DNA of 64,000 nt from Marthasterias glacialis (Eukaryota; Echinodermata; Asteroidea; Forcipulatida; Asteriidae). The notes under the pieces were generated by a model. The model made no database searches. It was not told the DNA's origin and was given only the letters and a program-made list of their open reading frames with translations. Below are positions 45,601 to 57,881 of this stretch, in pieces. Made by a program: the position numbers and the translations under genes. Position 1 is the stretch's first letter, and the number at the start of each line of letters is the position of its first letter. The stretch lies in contig OU452228.1 of NCBI GenBank assembly GCA_911728455.2, positions 5,890,001 through 5,954,000 on the forward strand. Reading direction: 5' to 3'.

Positions 45601-47654
45601 CAAGACCGGCATTTCTGGAAAGCCCATGAGCAGGGCTTTCCAACAGTGTCAGACCTTTGACTTTCCCGCCATTACTTTGGGAGATAGAGCCGTTGCTAAG
45701 TCTTGTTTTCACTCTGTTACAGCTTCGTGTACAAAAGTGCCATTAGACAGGCTTTTGAAGCGCATTCGGAGCAGCCCTGCTCCCTGGTGGTTTCAAGGTG
45801 GAAGATGGCCCTGGCTTTCCGGGAAAACCAGATTTTCGGATGCAGGACTATGGCAGCTACCTGCAGGTACAAGAAATTTCTCTCTAGCCCCATTATTTCT
45901 GGAGTTATTGGCCGTGGCGCTGCCGACTTCTTTTTTCGGCGTTTTTTTTTGCTGGCTTCAGTCCAGCACACACGTATAGGGGCCTTTGCTATTGTTGACG
46001 TACACACGGCATGGCCGTTTGCCCTGGACATCCTCGGGGTGTCTTCACTCCGCGGTCCCTGGCATCCTCCCTGTTTATCCCGCAGCCCCAAGACTGGCAT
46101 TTCTGGAAAGCCCATGAGCAGGGCTTTCCAACAGTGTCAGACTTTTGACTTTCCCGCCATTACTTTTGGAGATAGAGCCGTTGCTAAGTCTTGTTTTCAC
46201 TCTGTTACAGCTTCGTGTACAAAAGTGCCATTAGACAGGCTTTTGAAGCGCATTCGGAGCAGCCCCGCTCCCTGGTGGTTTCAAGGTGGAAGATGGCCCT
46301 GGCTGGCCGGGAAAACCAGATTTTCGGATGCAGGACTATGGCAGCTACCTGCAGGTACAAGAAATTTCTCTCTAGCCCCATTATTTCTGGAGTAATTGGC
46401 CCTAGCGCTGCCGACTTCTTCTTTCGGCGTTTTTTTTTGCTGGCTTCAGTCCAGCACACACGTATAGGGGCCTTTGCTATTGTTGACGTACACACAGCAT
46501 GGCCGTATGCACTGGACATCCTCGGGGTGTCTTCACTCCACGGTCCTTGGCATCCTCCCTGTTTATCCCGGAGCCCCAAGACCGGCATTTCTGGAAAGCC
46601 CATGAGCAGGGCTTTCCAACAGTGTCAGACTTTTGACTTTCCCGCCATTACTTTGGGAGATAGAGCCGTTGCTAAGTCTTGTTTTCACTCTGTTACAGCT
46701 TCGTGTACAAAAGTGCCATTAGACAGGCTTTTGAAGCGCATTCGGAGCAGCCCCGCTCCCTGGTAGTTTCAAGGTGGAAGATGGCCCTGGCTGGCCGGGA
46801 AAACCAGATTTTCGGATGCAGGACTATGGCAGCTACCTGCAGGTACAAGAAATTTCTCTCTAGCCCCATTATTTCTGGAGTTATTGGCCGTGGCGCTGCC
46901 GACTTCTTTTTTCGGCGTTTTTTTTTGCTGGCTTCAGTCCAGCACACACGTATAGGGGCCTTTGCTATTGTTGACGTACACACAGCATGGCCGTATGCAC
47001 TGGACATCCTCGGGGTGTCCTCACTCCACGGTCCTTGGCATCCTCCCTGTTTATCCCGCAGCCCCAAGACCGGCATTTCTGGAAAGCCCATGAGCAGGGC
47101 TTTCCAACAGTGTCAGACTTTTGACTTTCCCGCCATTACTTTGGGAGATAGAGCCGTTGCTAAGTCTTGTTTTCACTCTGTTACAGCTTCGTGTACAAAA
47201 GTGCCATTAGACAGGCTTTTGAAGCGCATTCGGAGCAGCCCCGCTCCCTGGTAGTTTCAAGGTGGAAGATGGCCCTGGCTGGCCGGGAAAACCAGATTTT
47301 CGGATGCAGGACTATGGCAGCTACCTGCAGGTACAAGAAATTTCTCTCTAGCCCCATTATTTCTGGAGTTATTGGCCGTGGCGCTGCCGACTTCTTTTTT
47401 CGGCGTTTTTTTTTGCTGGCTTCAGTCCAGCACACACGTATAGGGGCCTTTGCTATTGTTGACGTACACACAGCATGGCCGTATGCACTGGACATCCTCG
47501 GGGTGTCCTCACTCCACGGTCCTTGGCATCCTCCCTGTTTATCCCGCAGCCCCAAGACCGGCATTTCTGGAAAGCCCATGAGCAGGGCTTTCCAACAGTG
47601 TCAGACTTTTGACTTTCCCGCCATTACTTTGGGAGATAGAGCCGTTGCTAAGTC
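41802..47654 (+). repeat. Segmental duplication B, copy 2 (units 42290-47167)
   Basis: Units start at 41802, 42290, 42774, 43261, 43749, 44238, 44727, 45216, 45703, 46191, 46679 and 47167. They parallel 22295-27659. The 44238 unit is an additional copy of the 24733/44727 type (TGTGACAGC, TCTCCAGCCCC). Three consecutive 489-bp units (43749, 44238, 44727) keep one forward frame open from 43882 to 45510. Private changes include AAACGTGCC (43780), GGCTTGCCGGG (43860), GTGTAAAAAAG (44263), CCTTAGCTATTG, ACATAGCATGG, GTGTACTCACT (44520-44585) and GACTGGCTTTTG (45259). The clustering of several private changes in the 44238 unit suggests an older copy. Confidence 0.9.
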
Positions 47655-48974
47655 TTGTTTTCACTCTGTTACAGATTCGTGTACAAAAGTGCCATTAGAC
47701 AGGCTTTTGAAGCGCATTCGGAGCAGCCCCGCTCCCTGGTAGTTTCAAGGTGGAAGATGGCCCTGGCTGGCCGGGAAAACCAGATTTTCGGATGCAGGAC
47801 TATGGCAGCTACCTGCAGGTACAAGAAATTTCTCTCTAGCCCCATTATTTCTGGAGTTCTTGGCCCTGGCGCTGCCGACTTCTTTTTTCGGCGTTTTTTT
47901 TTGCTGGCTTCAGTCCAGCACACACGTATAGGGGCCTTTGCTATTGTTGACGTACACACGGCATGGCCGTATGCACTGGACATCCTCGGGGTGTCCTCAC
48001 TCCGCGGTCCCTGGCATCCTCTCTGTTTATCCCGCAGCCCCAAGACCGGCATTTCTGGAAAGCCCATGAGCAGGGCTTTCCAACAGTGTCAGACTTTTGA
48101 CTTTCCCGCCATTACTTTGGGAGATAGAGCCGTTGCTTAGTCTTGTTTTCACTCTGTTACAGCTTCGTGTACAAAAGTGCCATTAGACAGGCTTTTGAAG
48201 CGCATTCGGAGCAGCCCCGCTCCCTGGTGGTTTCAAGGTGGAAGATGGCCCTGGCTGGCCGGGAAAACCAGATTTTCGGATGCAGGACTATGGCAGCTAC
48301 CTGCAGGTACAAAAAATTTCTCTCTAGCCCCATTATTTCTGGAGTTCTTGGCCCTGGCGCTGCCGACTTCTTTTTTCGGCGTTTTTTTTTGCTGGCTTCA
48401 GTCCAGCACACACGTATAGGGGCCTTTGCTATTGTTGACGTACACACAGCATGGCCGTATGCACTGGACATCCTCGGGGTGTCCTCACTCCACGGTCCTT
48501 GGCATCCTCCCTGTTTATCCCGCAGCCCCAAGACCGGCATTTCTGGAAAGCCCATGAGCAGGGCTTTCCAACAGTGTCAGACTTGTCACTTTCCCGCCAT
48601 TACTTTGGGAGATAGAGCCGTTGCTAAGTCTTGTTTTCACTCTGTTACAGCTTCGTGTACAAAAGTGCCATTAGACAGGCTTTTGAAGCGCATTCGGAGC
48701 AGCCCCGCTCCCTGGTGGTTTCAAGGTGGAAGATGGCCCTGGCTGGCCGAGAAAACCAGATTTGCGGATGCAGGACTATGGCAGCTACCTGCAGGTACAA
48801 GAAATTTCTCTCTAGCCCCATTATTTCTTGAGTTATTGGCCGTGGCGCTGCCGACTTCTTTTTTCGGCGTTTTTTTTAGCTGGCTTCAGTCCAGCACACA
48901 CGTATAGGGTCCTTTGCTATTGTTGACGTACACACAGCATGGCCGTATGCACTGGACATCCTCGGGGTGTCCTC
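47655..48974 (+). repeat. Monomers 47655, 48143, 48631
   Basis: The 47655 unit shares GGTAGTTTC with the preceding units and has TTACAGATTCG (47671), GTTCTTGGCCCTGG and GTTGCTTAGTC (48134). The 48143 unit also has GTTCTTGGCCCTGG, plus GGTACAAAAAATTT. The 48631 unit has GCCGAGAAAACCAGATTTGCGG, T8 followed by A, and ATAGGGTCC (48905). These link duplication B to the five-monomer repeat. Only satellite is present. Confidence 0.88.
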
Positions 48975-51900
48975 ACTCCGCGGTCCTTGGCATCCTCCCT
49001 GTTTATCCCGCAGCCCCAAGACCGGCATTTCTGGAAAGCCCATGAGCAGGGCTTTCCAACAGTGTCAGACTTTTGACTTTCCCGCCATTACTTTGGGAGA
49101 TAGAGCCGTTGCTAAGTCTTGTTTTCACTCTGTCACAGCTTCGTGTACAAAAGTGCCATTAGACAGGCTTTTGAAGTGCATTCGGAGCAGCCCCGCTCCC
49201 TGGTGGTTTCAAGGTGGAAGATGGCCCTGGCTGGCCGGGAAAACCAGATTTTCGGATGCAGGACTATAGCAGCTACCTGCAGGTGCAAGAAATTTCTCTC
49301 TAGCCCCATTCTTTCTGGAGTTATTGGCCGTGGCGCTGCCGACTTCTTTTTTCGGCGTTTTTTTTTGCTGGCTTCGGTCCAGCACACACGTATCGGCCTT
49401 TGCTATTGTTGACGTACACACAGCATGGCCTTTTGCACTGGACATTTTCGGGGTGTCCTCACTCCGCGGTCCCTGGCATCCTCCCTGTTTATCCCGCAGC
49501 CCCAAGACCGGCATTTCTGGAAAGCCCATGAGCAGGGCTTTCCAACAATGTCAGACTTGTCACTTTCCCACCATTTTTTTGGGAGATAGAGCCGTTGCTA
49601 AGTCTTGTTTTCACTCTGTTACAGCTTCGTGTACAAAAGTGCCATTAGAGAGGCTTTTGAAGCGCATTCGGAGCAGCCCCGCTCCCTGGTAGTTTCAAGG
49701 TGGAAGATGGCCCTGGCTGGCCGTGAAAACCAGATTTTCGGATGCAGGACTATGGCAGCTACCTGCAGGTACAAGAAATTTCTCTCTAGCCCCATTATTT
49801 CTGGAGTTATTGGCCGTGGCGCTGCCGACTTCTGTTTTCGGCGTTTTTTTTTGCTGGCTTCAGTCCAGCACACACGTATAGGGGCCTTTGCTATTGTTGA
49901 CGTACACACAGCATGACCTTTTGCACTGGACATCCTCGGGGTGTCCTCATTCCGCGGTCCCTGGCATCCTCCCTGTTTATCCCGCAGCCCCAAGACCGGC
50001 ATTTCTGGAAAGCCCATGAGCAGGGCTTTCCACCAGTGTCAGACTTGTCACTTTCCCGCCATTACTTTGGGAGATAGAGCCGTTGCTAAGTCTTGTTTTC
50101 ACTCTGTTACAGCTTCGTGTACAAAAGTGCCATTAGACAGGCTTTTGAAGCGCATTCGGAGCAGCCCCGCTCCCTGGTGGTTTCAAGGTGGAAGATGGCC
50201 CTGGCTGGCCGGGAAAACCAGATTTTCGGATGCAGGACTATGGCAGCTACCTGCAGGTACAAAAAATTTCTCTCTAGCCCCATTATTTCTGGAGTTCTTG
50301 GCCGTGGCGCTGCCGACTTCTTTTTTCGGCGTTTTTTTTTTGCTGGCTTCAGTCCAGCACACACGTATAGGGGCCTTTGCTATTGTTGACGTACACACAG
50401 CATGGCCGTATGCACTGGATATCCTCGGGGTGTCTTCACTCCGCGGTCCCTGGCATCCTCCCTGTTTATTCCGCAGCCCCAAGACCGGCATTTCTGGAAA
50501 GCCCATGAGCAGGGCTTTCCAACAGTGTCAGACTTGTCACTTTCCCGCCAATACTTTGGGAGATAGAGCCGTTGCTAAGTCTTGTTTTCACTCTGTTACA
50601 GCTTCGTGTACAAAAGTGCCATTAGACAGGCATTTGAAGCGCATTCGGAGCAGCCCCGCTCCCTGGTGGTTTCAAGGTGGAAGATGGCCCTGGCTGGCCG
50701 GGAAAACCAGATTTTCGGATGCAGGACTATGGCAGCTACCTGCAGGTACAAGAAATCTTCTCTAGCCCCACTATTTCTGGAGTTATTGGCCGTGGCGCTG
50801 CCAACTTCTTTTTTCGGCGTTTTTTTTTGCTGGCTTCGGTCCAGCACACACGTAGCGGCCTTTGCTATTGTTGACGTACACACAGCATGGCCTTTTGCAC
50901 TGGACATCCTCGGGGTGTCCTCACTCCGCGGTCCCTGGCATCATCCCTGTTTATCCCGCAGCCCCAAGACCGGCATTTCTGGAAAGCCCATGAGCAGGGC
51001 TTTCCAACAGTGTCAGACTTTTGACTTTCCCGCCATTACGTTGGGAGATAGAGCCGTTGCTAAGTCTTGTTTTCACTCTGTTACAGCTTCGTGTACAAAA
51101 GTGCCATTAGACAGGCTTTTGAAGCGCATTCGGAGCAGCCCCGCTCCCTGGTGGTTTCAAGGTGGAAGATGGCCCTGGCTGGCCGGGAAAACCAGATTTT
51201 CGGATGCAGGACTATGGCAGCTACCTGCAGGTACAAAAAATTTCTCTCTAGCCCCATTATTTCTGGAGTTATTGGCCGTGGCGCTGCCGACTTCTTTTTT
51301 CGGCGTTTTTTTTTGCTGGCTTCAGTCCAGCACACACGTATAGGGGCCTTTGCTATTGTTGACGTACACACAGCATGGCCGTATGCACTGGACATCCTCG
51401 GGGTGTCCTCATTCCGCGGTCCTTGGCATCCTCCCTGTTTATCCCGCAGCCCCAAGACCGGCATTTCTGGAAAGCCCATGAGCAGGGCTTTCCAACAGTG
51501 TCAGACTTTTGACTTTCCCGCCATTACTTTGGGAGATAGAGCCGTTGCTAAGTCTTGTTTTCACTCTGTCACAGCTTCGTGTACAAAAGTGCCATTAGAC
51601 AGGCTTTTGAAGTGCATTCGGAGCAGCCCCGCTCCCTGGTGGTTTCAAGGTGGAAGATGGCCCTGGCTGGCCGGGAAAACCAGATTTTCGGATGCAGGAC
51701 TATAGCAGCTACCTGCAGGTGCAAGAAATTTCTCTCTAGCCCCATTCTTTCTGGAGTTATTGGCCGTGGCGCTGCCGACTTCTTTTTTCGGCGTTTTTTT
51801 TTGCTGGCTTCGGTCCAGCACACACGTATCGGCCTTTGCTATTGTTGACGTACACACAGCATGGCCTTTTGCACTGGACATTTTCGGGGTGTCCTCACTC

Positions 51901-53846
51901 CGCGGTCCCTGGCATCCTCCCTGTTTATCCCGCAGCCCCAAGACCGGCATTTCTGGAAAGCCCATGAGCAGGGCTTTCCAACAATGTCAGACTTGTCACT
52001 TTCCCACCATTTTTTGGGGAGATAGAGCCGTTGCTAAGTCTTGTTTTCACTCTGTTACAGCTTCGTGTACAAAAGTGCCATTAGAGAGGCTTTTGAAGCG
52101 CATTCGGAGCAGCCCCGCTCCCTGGTAGTTTCAAGGTGGAAGATGGCCCTGGCTGGCCGGGAAAACCAGATTTTCGGATGCAGGACTATGGCAGCTACCT
52201 GCAGGTACAAGAAATTTCTCTCTAGCCCCATTATTTCTGGAGTTATTGGCCGTGGCGCTGCCGACTTCTGTTTTCGGCGTTTTTTTTTGCTGGCTTCAGT
52301 CCAGCACACACGTATAGGGGCCTTTGCTATTGTTGACGTACACACAGCATGACCTTTTGCACTGGACATCCTCGGGGTGTCCTCATTCCGCGGTCCCTGG
52401 CATCCTCCCTGTTTATCCCGCAGCCCCAAGACCGGCATTTCTGGAAAGCCCATGAGCAGGGCTTTCCACCAGTGTCAGACTTGTCACTTTCCCGCCATTA
52501 CTTTGGGAGATAGAGCCGTTGCTAAGTCTTGTTTTCACTCTGTTACAGCTTCGTGTACAAAAGTGCCATTAGACAGGCTTTTGAAGCGCATTCGGAGCAG
52601 CCCCGCTCCCTGGTGGTTTCAAGGTGGAAGATGGCCCTGGCTGGCCGGGAAAACCAGATTTTAGGATGCAGGACTATGGCAGCTACCTGCAGGTACAAAA
52701 AATTTCTCTCTAGCCCCATTATTTCTGGAGTTCTTGGCCGTGGCGCTGCCGACTTCTTTTTTCGGCGTTTTTTTTTTGCTGGCTTCAGTCCAGCACACAC
52801 GTATAGGGGCCTTTGCTATTGTTGACGTACACACAGCATGGCCGTATGCACTGGATATCCTCGGGGTGTCTTCACTCCGCGGTCCCTGGCATCCTCCCTG
52901 TTTATTCCGCAGCCCCAAGACCGGCATTTCTGGAAAGCCCATGAGCAGGGCTTTCCAACAGTGTCAGACTTGTCACTTTCCCGCCAATACTTTGGGAGAT
53001 AGAGCCGTTGCTAAGTCTTGTTTTCACTCTGTTACAGCTTCGTGTACAAAAGTGCCATTAGACAGGCTTTTGAAGCGCATTCGGAGCAGCCCCGCACCCT
53101 GGTGGTTTCAAGGTGGAAGATGGCCCTGGCTGGCCGGGAAAACCAGATTTTCGGATGCAGGACTATGGCAGCTACCTGCAGGTACAAGAAATCTTCTCTA
53201 GCCCCATTATTTCTGGAGTTATTGGCCGTGGCGCTGCCAACTTCTTTTTTCGGCGTTTTTTTTTGCTGGCTTCGGTCCAGCACACACGTAGCGGCCTTTG
53301 CTATTGTTGACGTACACACAGCATGGCCTTTTGCACTGGACATCCTCGGGGTGTCCTCACTCCGCGGTCCCTGGCATCATCCCTGTTTATCCCGCAGCCC
53401 CAAGACCGGCATTTCTGGAAAGCCCATGAGCAGGGCTTTCCAACAGTGTCAGACTTTTGACTTTCCCGCCATTACGTTGGGAGATAGAGCCGTTGCTAAG
53501 TCTTGTTTTCACTCTGTTACAGCTTCGTGTACAAAAGTGCCATTAGACAGGCTTTTGAAGCGCATTCGGAGCAGCCCCGCTCCCTGGTGGTTTCAAGGTG
53601 GAAGATGGCCCTGGCTGGCCGGGAAAACCAGATTTTCGGATGCAGGACTATGGCAGCTACCTGCAGGTACAAGAAATTTCTCTCTAGCCCCATTATTTCT
53701 GGAGTTATTGGCCGTGGCGCTGCCGACTTCTTTTTTCGGCGTTTTTTTTTGCTGGCTTCAGTCCAGCACACACGTATAGGGGCCTTTGCTATTGTTGACG
53801 TACACACAGCATGGCCGTATACACTGGACATCCTCGGGGTGTCCTC
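48975..53846 (+). repeat. Tandem five-monomer higher-order repeat, period 2436 bp
   Basis: Units 49119, 49605, 50093, 50582 and 51067 recur as 51555, 52041, 52529, 53018 and 53503, all shifted by 2436 bp. Shared private markers include CCCATTCTTTC, GGTGCAAGAAA, CACGTATCGGCC (about 49387/51823), CATTTTCGGGG, CCAACAATG, CCCACCATTTT, TTAGAGAGGC, GCATGACCTTTT (about 49912/52348), TTTCCACCAG, CTGGATATCC, CGCCAATACTTTG, GAAATCTTCTCTAG (about 50754/53190) and CATCATCCCTG. Edges are set by CACTCCGCGG/CATTCCGCGG near 48974 and 51412. About ten point differences separate the copies, among them GCCGTGAAAACC (49722), GCATTTGAAG (50630), CCCCACTATTTC (50766), ATTTTAGG (52660) and CGCACCCTGG (53093). Confidence 0.92.
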
Positions 53847-56800
53847 ACTCCGCGGTCCTTGGCATCCTCCCTGTTTATCCCGCAGCCCCAAGACCGGCAT
53901 TTCCGGAAAGCCCATGAGCAGGGCTTTCCAACAGTGTCAGACTTGTCACTTTCCCGCCATTACTTTGGGAGATAGAGCCGTTGCTAAGTCTTGTTTTCAC
54001 TCTGTCACAGCTTCGTGTACAAAAGTGCCATTAGACAGGCTTTTGAAGCGCATTCGGAGCAGCCCCGCTCCCTGGTGGTTTCAAGGTGGAAGATGGCCCT
54101 GGCTGGCCGGGAAAACCAGATTTTCGGATGCAGGACTATAGCAGCTACCTGCAGGTACAAGAAATTTCTCTCTAGCCCCATTATTTCTGGAGTTATTGGC
54201 CGTGGCGCTGCCGACTTCTTTTTTCGGCGTTTTTTTTTGCTGGCTTCGGTCCAGCACACACGTATAGGGGCCTTTGACGTACACACAGCATGGCCTTTTG
54301 CACTGGACATCCTCGGGGTGTCCTCACTCCGCGGTCCCTGGCATCCTCTCTGTTTATCTCGCAGCCCCAAGACCGGCATTTCTGGAAAGCCCATGAGCAG
54401 GGCTTTCCAACAGTGTCAGACTTTTGACTTTCCCGCCATTACTTTGGGAGATAGAGCCGTTGCTAAGTCTTGTTTTCACTCTGTTACAGCTTTGTGTACA
54501 AAAGTGCCATTAGACAGGCTTTTGAAGCGCATTCGGAGCAGCCCCGCTCCCTGGTGGTTTCAAGGTGGAAGATGGCCCTGGCTGGCCGGGAAAACCAGAT
54601 TTTCGGATGCAGGACTATGGCAGCTACCTGCAGGTACAAGAAATTTCTCTCTAGCCCCATTATTTCTGGAGTTATTGGCCGTGGCGCTGCCAACTTCTTT
54701 TTTCGGCGTTTTTTTTTTGCTGGCTTCGGTCCAGCACACACGTAGCGGCCTTTGCTATTGTTGACGTACACACAGCATGGCCTTTTGCACTGGACATCCT
54801 CGGGGTGTCCTCATTCCGCGGTCCCTGGCATCCTCCCTGCTTATCCCGCAGCCCCAAGACCGGCATTTCTGGAAAGCCCATGAGCAGGGCTTTCCAACAG
54901 TGTTAGACTTGTCACTTTCCCGCCATTACTTTGGGAGATAGAGCCGTTGCTAAGTCTTGTTTTCACTCTGTTACAGCTTCGTGTACAAAAGTGCCATTAG
55001 ACAGGCTTTTGAAGCGCATTCGGAGCAGCCCCGCTCCCTGGTGGTTTCAAGGTGGAAGATGGCCCTGGCTGGCCGGAAAAACAAGATTTTCGGATGCAAG
55101 ACTATGGCAGCTACCTGCAGGTACAAGAAATTTCTCTCTAGCCCCATTATTTCTGGAGTTATTGGCCGTGGCGCTGCCGACTTCTTTTTTCGGCGTTTTT
55201 TTTTTGCTGGCTTCGGTCCAGCACACACGTAGCGGCCTTTGCTATTGTTGACGTACACACAGCATGGCCGTATGCACTGGACATCCTCGGGGTGTCCTCA
55301 CTCCGCGGTCCCTGGCATCGTATTTGTTTATCCCGCAGCCCCAAGACTGAGATTTCTGGAAAGCCCATGAGCAGGGCTTTCCAACAGTGTCAGACTTTTG
55401 ACTTTCCCGCCATTACGTTGGGAGATAGAGCCGTTGCTAAGTCTTGTTTTCACTCTGTTACAGCTTCGTGTACAAAAGTGCCATTAGACAGGCTTTTGAA
55501 GCGCATTCGGAGCAGCCCCGCTCCCTGGTGGTTTCAAGGTGGAAGATGGCCCTGGCTGGGCGGGAAAACCAGATTTTCGGATGCAGGACTATGGCAGCTA
55601 CCTGCAGGTACAAGAAATTTCTCTCTAGCCCCATTATTTCTGGAGTTATTGGCCGTGGCGCTGCCGACTTCTTTTTTCGGCGTTTTTTTTTGCTGGCTTC
55701 AGTCCAGCACACACGTATAGGGGCCTTTGCTATTGTTGACGTACACACAGCATGGCCTTTTGCACTGGACATCCTCGGGGTGTCCTCACTCCGCGGTCCT
55801 TGGCATCCTCCCTGTTTATCCTGCAGCCCCAAGACCGGCATTTCTGGAAAGCCCATGAGCAGGGCTTTCCAACAGTGTCAGACTTGTCACTTTCCCGCCA
55901 ATACTTGGGAGATAGAGCCGTTGCTCAGTCTTGTTTTCACTCTGTTACAGCTTCGTGTACAAAAGTGCCATTAGACAGGCTTTTGAAGCGCATTCGGAGC
56001 AGCCCCGCTCCCTGGTGGTTTCAAGGTGGAAGATGGCCCTGGCTGGCCGGGAAAACCAGATTTTCGGATGCAGGACTATGGCAGCTACCTGCAGGTACAA
56101 CAAATTTCTCTCTAGCCCCATTATTTCTGGAGTTATTGGCCGTGGCGCTGCCGACTTCTTTTTTCGGCGTTTTTTTTTGCTGGCTTCAGTCCAGCACACA
56201 CGTATAGGGGCTTTTGCTATTGTTGACGTACACACAGCATGGCCGTATGCACTGGACATCCTCGGGGTGTCCTCACTCCACGGTCCTTGGCATCCTCCCT
56301 GTTTATCCCGCAGCCCCAAGACCGGCATTTCTGGAAAGCCCATGAGCAGGGCTTTCCAACAGTGTCAGACTTGTCACTTTCCCGCCATTACTTTGGGAGA
56401 TAGAGCCGTTGCTAAGTCTTGTTTTCACTCTGTTACAGCTTCGTGTACAAAAGTGCCATTAGACAGGCTTTTGAAGCGCATTCGGAGCAGCCCCGCTCCC
56501 TGGTGGTTTCAAGGTGGAAGATGGCCCTGGCTGGCCGGGAAAACCAGATTTTCGGATGCAGGACTATGGCAGCTACCTGCAGGTACAAGAAATTTCTCTC
56601 TAGCCCCATTATTTCTGGAGTTATTGGCCGTGGCGCTGCCAACTTCTTTTTTCGGCGTTTTTTTTTTGCTGGCTTCGGTCCAGCACACACGTAGCGGCCT
56701 TTGCTATTGTTGACGTACACACAGCATGGCCGTATGCACTGGACATCCTCGGGGTGTCCTCACTCCGCGGTCCCTGGCATCCTCCCTGTTTATCCCGCAG

Positions 56801-57881
56801 CCCCAAGACCGGCATTTCTGGAAAGCCCATGAGCAGGGCTTTCCAACAGTGTCAGACTTTTGACTTTCCCGCCATTACTTTGGGAGATAGAGCCGTTGCT
56901 AAGTCTTGTTTTCACTCTGTTACAGCTTCGTGTACAAAAGTGCCATTAGACAGGCTTTTGAAGCGCATTCGGAGCAGCCCCGCTCCCTGGTGGTTTCAAG
57001 GTGGAAGATGGCCCTGGCTGGCCGGGAAAACCAGATTTTAGGATGCAGGACTATGGCAGCTACCTGCAGGTACAAGAAATTTCTCTCTAGCCCCATTATT
57101 TCTGGAGTTATTGGCCGTGGCGCTGCCGACTTCTTTTTTCGGCGTTTTTTTTTGCTGGCTTCAGTCCAGCACACACGTATAGGGGCCTTTGCTATTGTTG
57201 ACGTACACACAGCATGGCCGTATGCACTGGACATCCTCGGGGTGTCCTCACTCCACGGTCCTTGGCATCCTCCCTGTTTATCCTGCAGCCCCAAGACCGG
57301 TATTTCTGGAAAGCCTATGAGCAGGGCTTTCCAACAGTGTCAGACTTGTCACTTTCCCGCCATTACTTTGGGAGATAGAGCCGTTGCTAAGTCTTGTTTT
57401 CACTCTGTTACAGCTTCGTGTACAAAAGTGCCATTAGACAGGCTTTTGAAGCGCATTCGGAGCAGCCCCGCTCCCTGGTGGTTTCAAGGTGGAAGATGGC
57501 CCTGGCTGGCCGGGAAAACCAGATTTTCGGATGCAGGACTATGGCAGCTACCTGCAGGTACAAGAAATTTCTCTCTAGCCCCATTATTTCTGGAGTTATT
57601 GGCCGTGGCGCTGCCGACTTCTTTTTTCGGCGTTTTTTTTTGCTGGCTTCAGTCCAGCACACACGTAAAGGGGCCTTTGCTATTGTTGACGTACACACAG
57701 AATGGCCGTATGCACTGGACATCCTCGGGGTGTCCTCACTCCGCGGTCCCTGGCATCCTCCCTGTTTATCCCGCAGCCCCAAGACCGGCATTTCTGGAAA
57801 GCCCATGAGCAGGGCTTTCCAACAGTGTCAGACTTTTGTCTTTCCCGCCATTACTTTGGGAGATAGAGCCGTTGCTAAGTC
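53847..57881 (+). repeat. Monomers 53991-57394, partly matching the window start
   Basis: Units start at 53991, 54470, 54957, 55444, 55931, 56419, 56906 and 57394. From 55092 to about 56100 the sequence matches positions 1-1010 at a shift of 55091 to 55089. Markers are GCAAGACTATGG, ATTACGTTGG, TCCTGCAGCC, and AATACTTGGGAG with GCTCAGTC. The 54957 unit has GCCGGAAAAACAAG, CATCGTATTTG (ATTTG at 55322) and AGACTGAGATTT. The 55931 unit has GTACAACAAATTT (56098). The 57394 unit has CACGTAAAGGGG, ACAGAATGG and TTTTGTCTTT. TAGCGG types are 54470, 54957 and 56419. Confidence 0.88.
53991..54469 (+). repeat. Shortest monomer (479 bp), 9-bp deletion
   Basis: GGGGCCTTTG is followed directly by ACGTAC at 54276/54277, so nine bases (CTATTGTTG) found in every other unit are missing. 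The lost segment is bounded by TTG on both sides, a typical microhomology for replication slippage or end-joining. The unit is otherwise of the CTATAGCAG / CCTCTCTG type. The deletion is not shared by any other unit in the window, so it has not yet spread. Confidence 0.95.
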
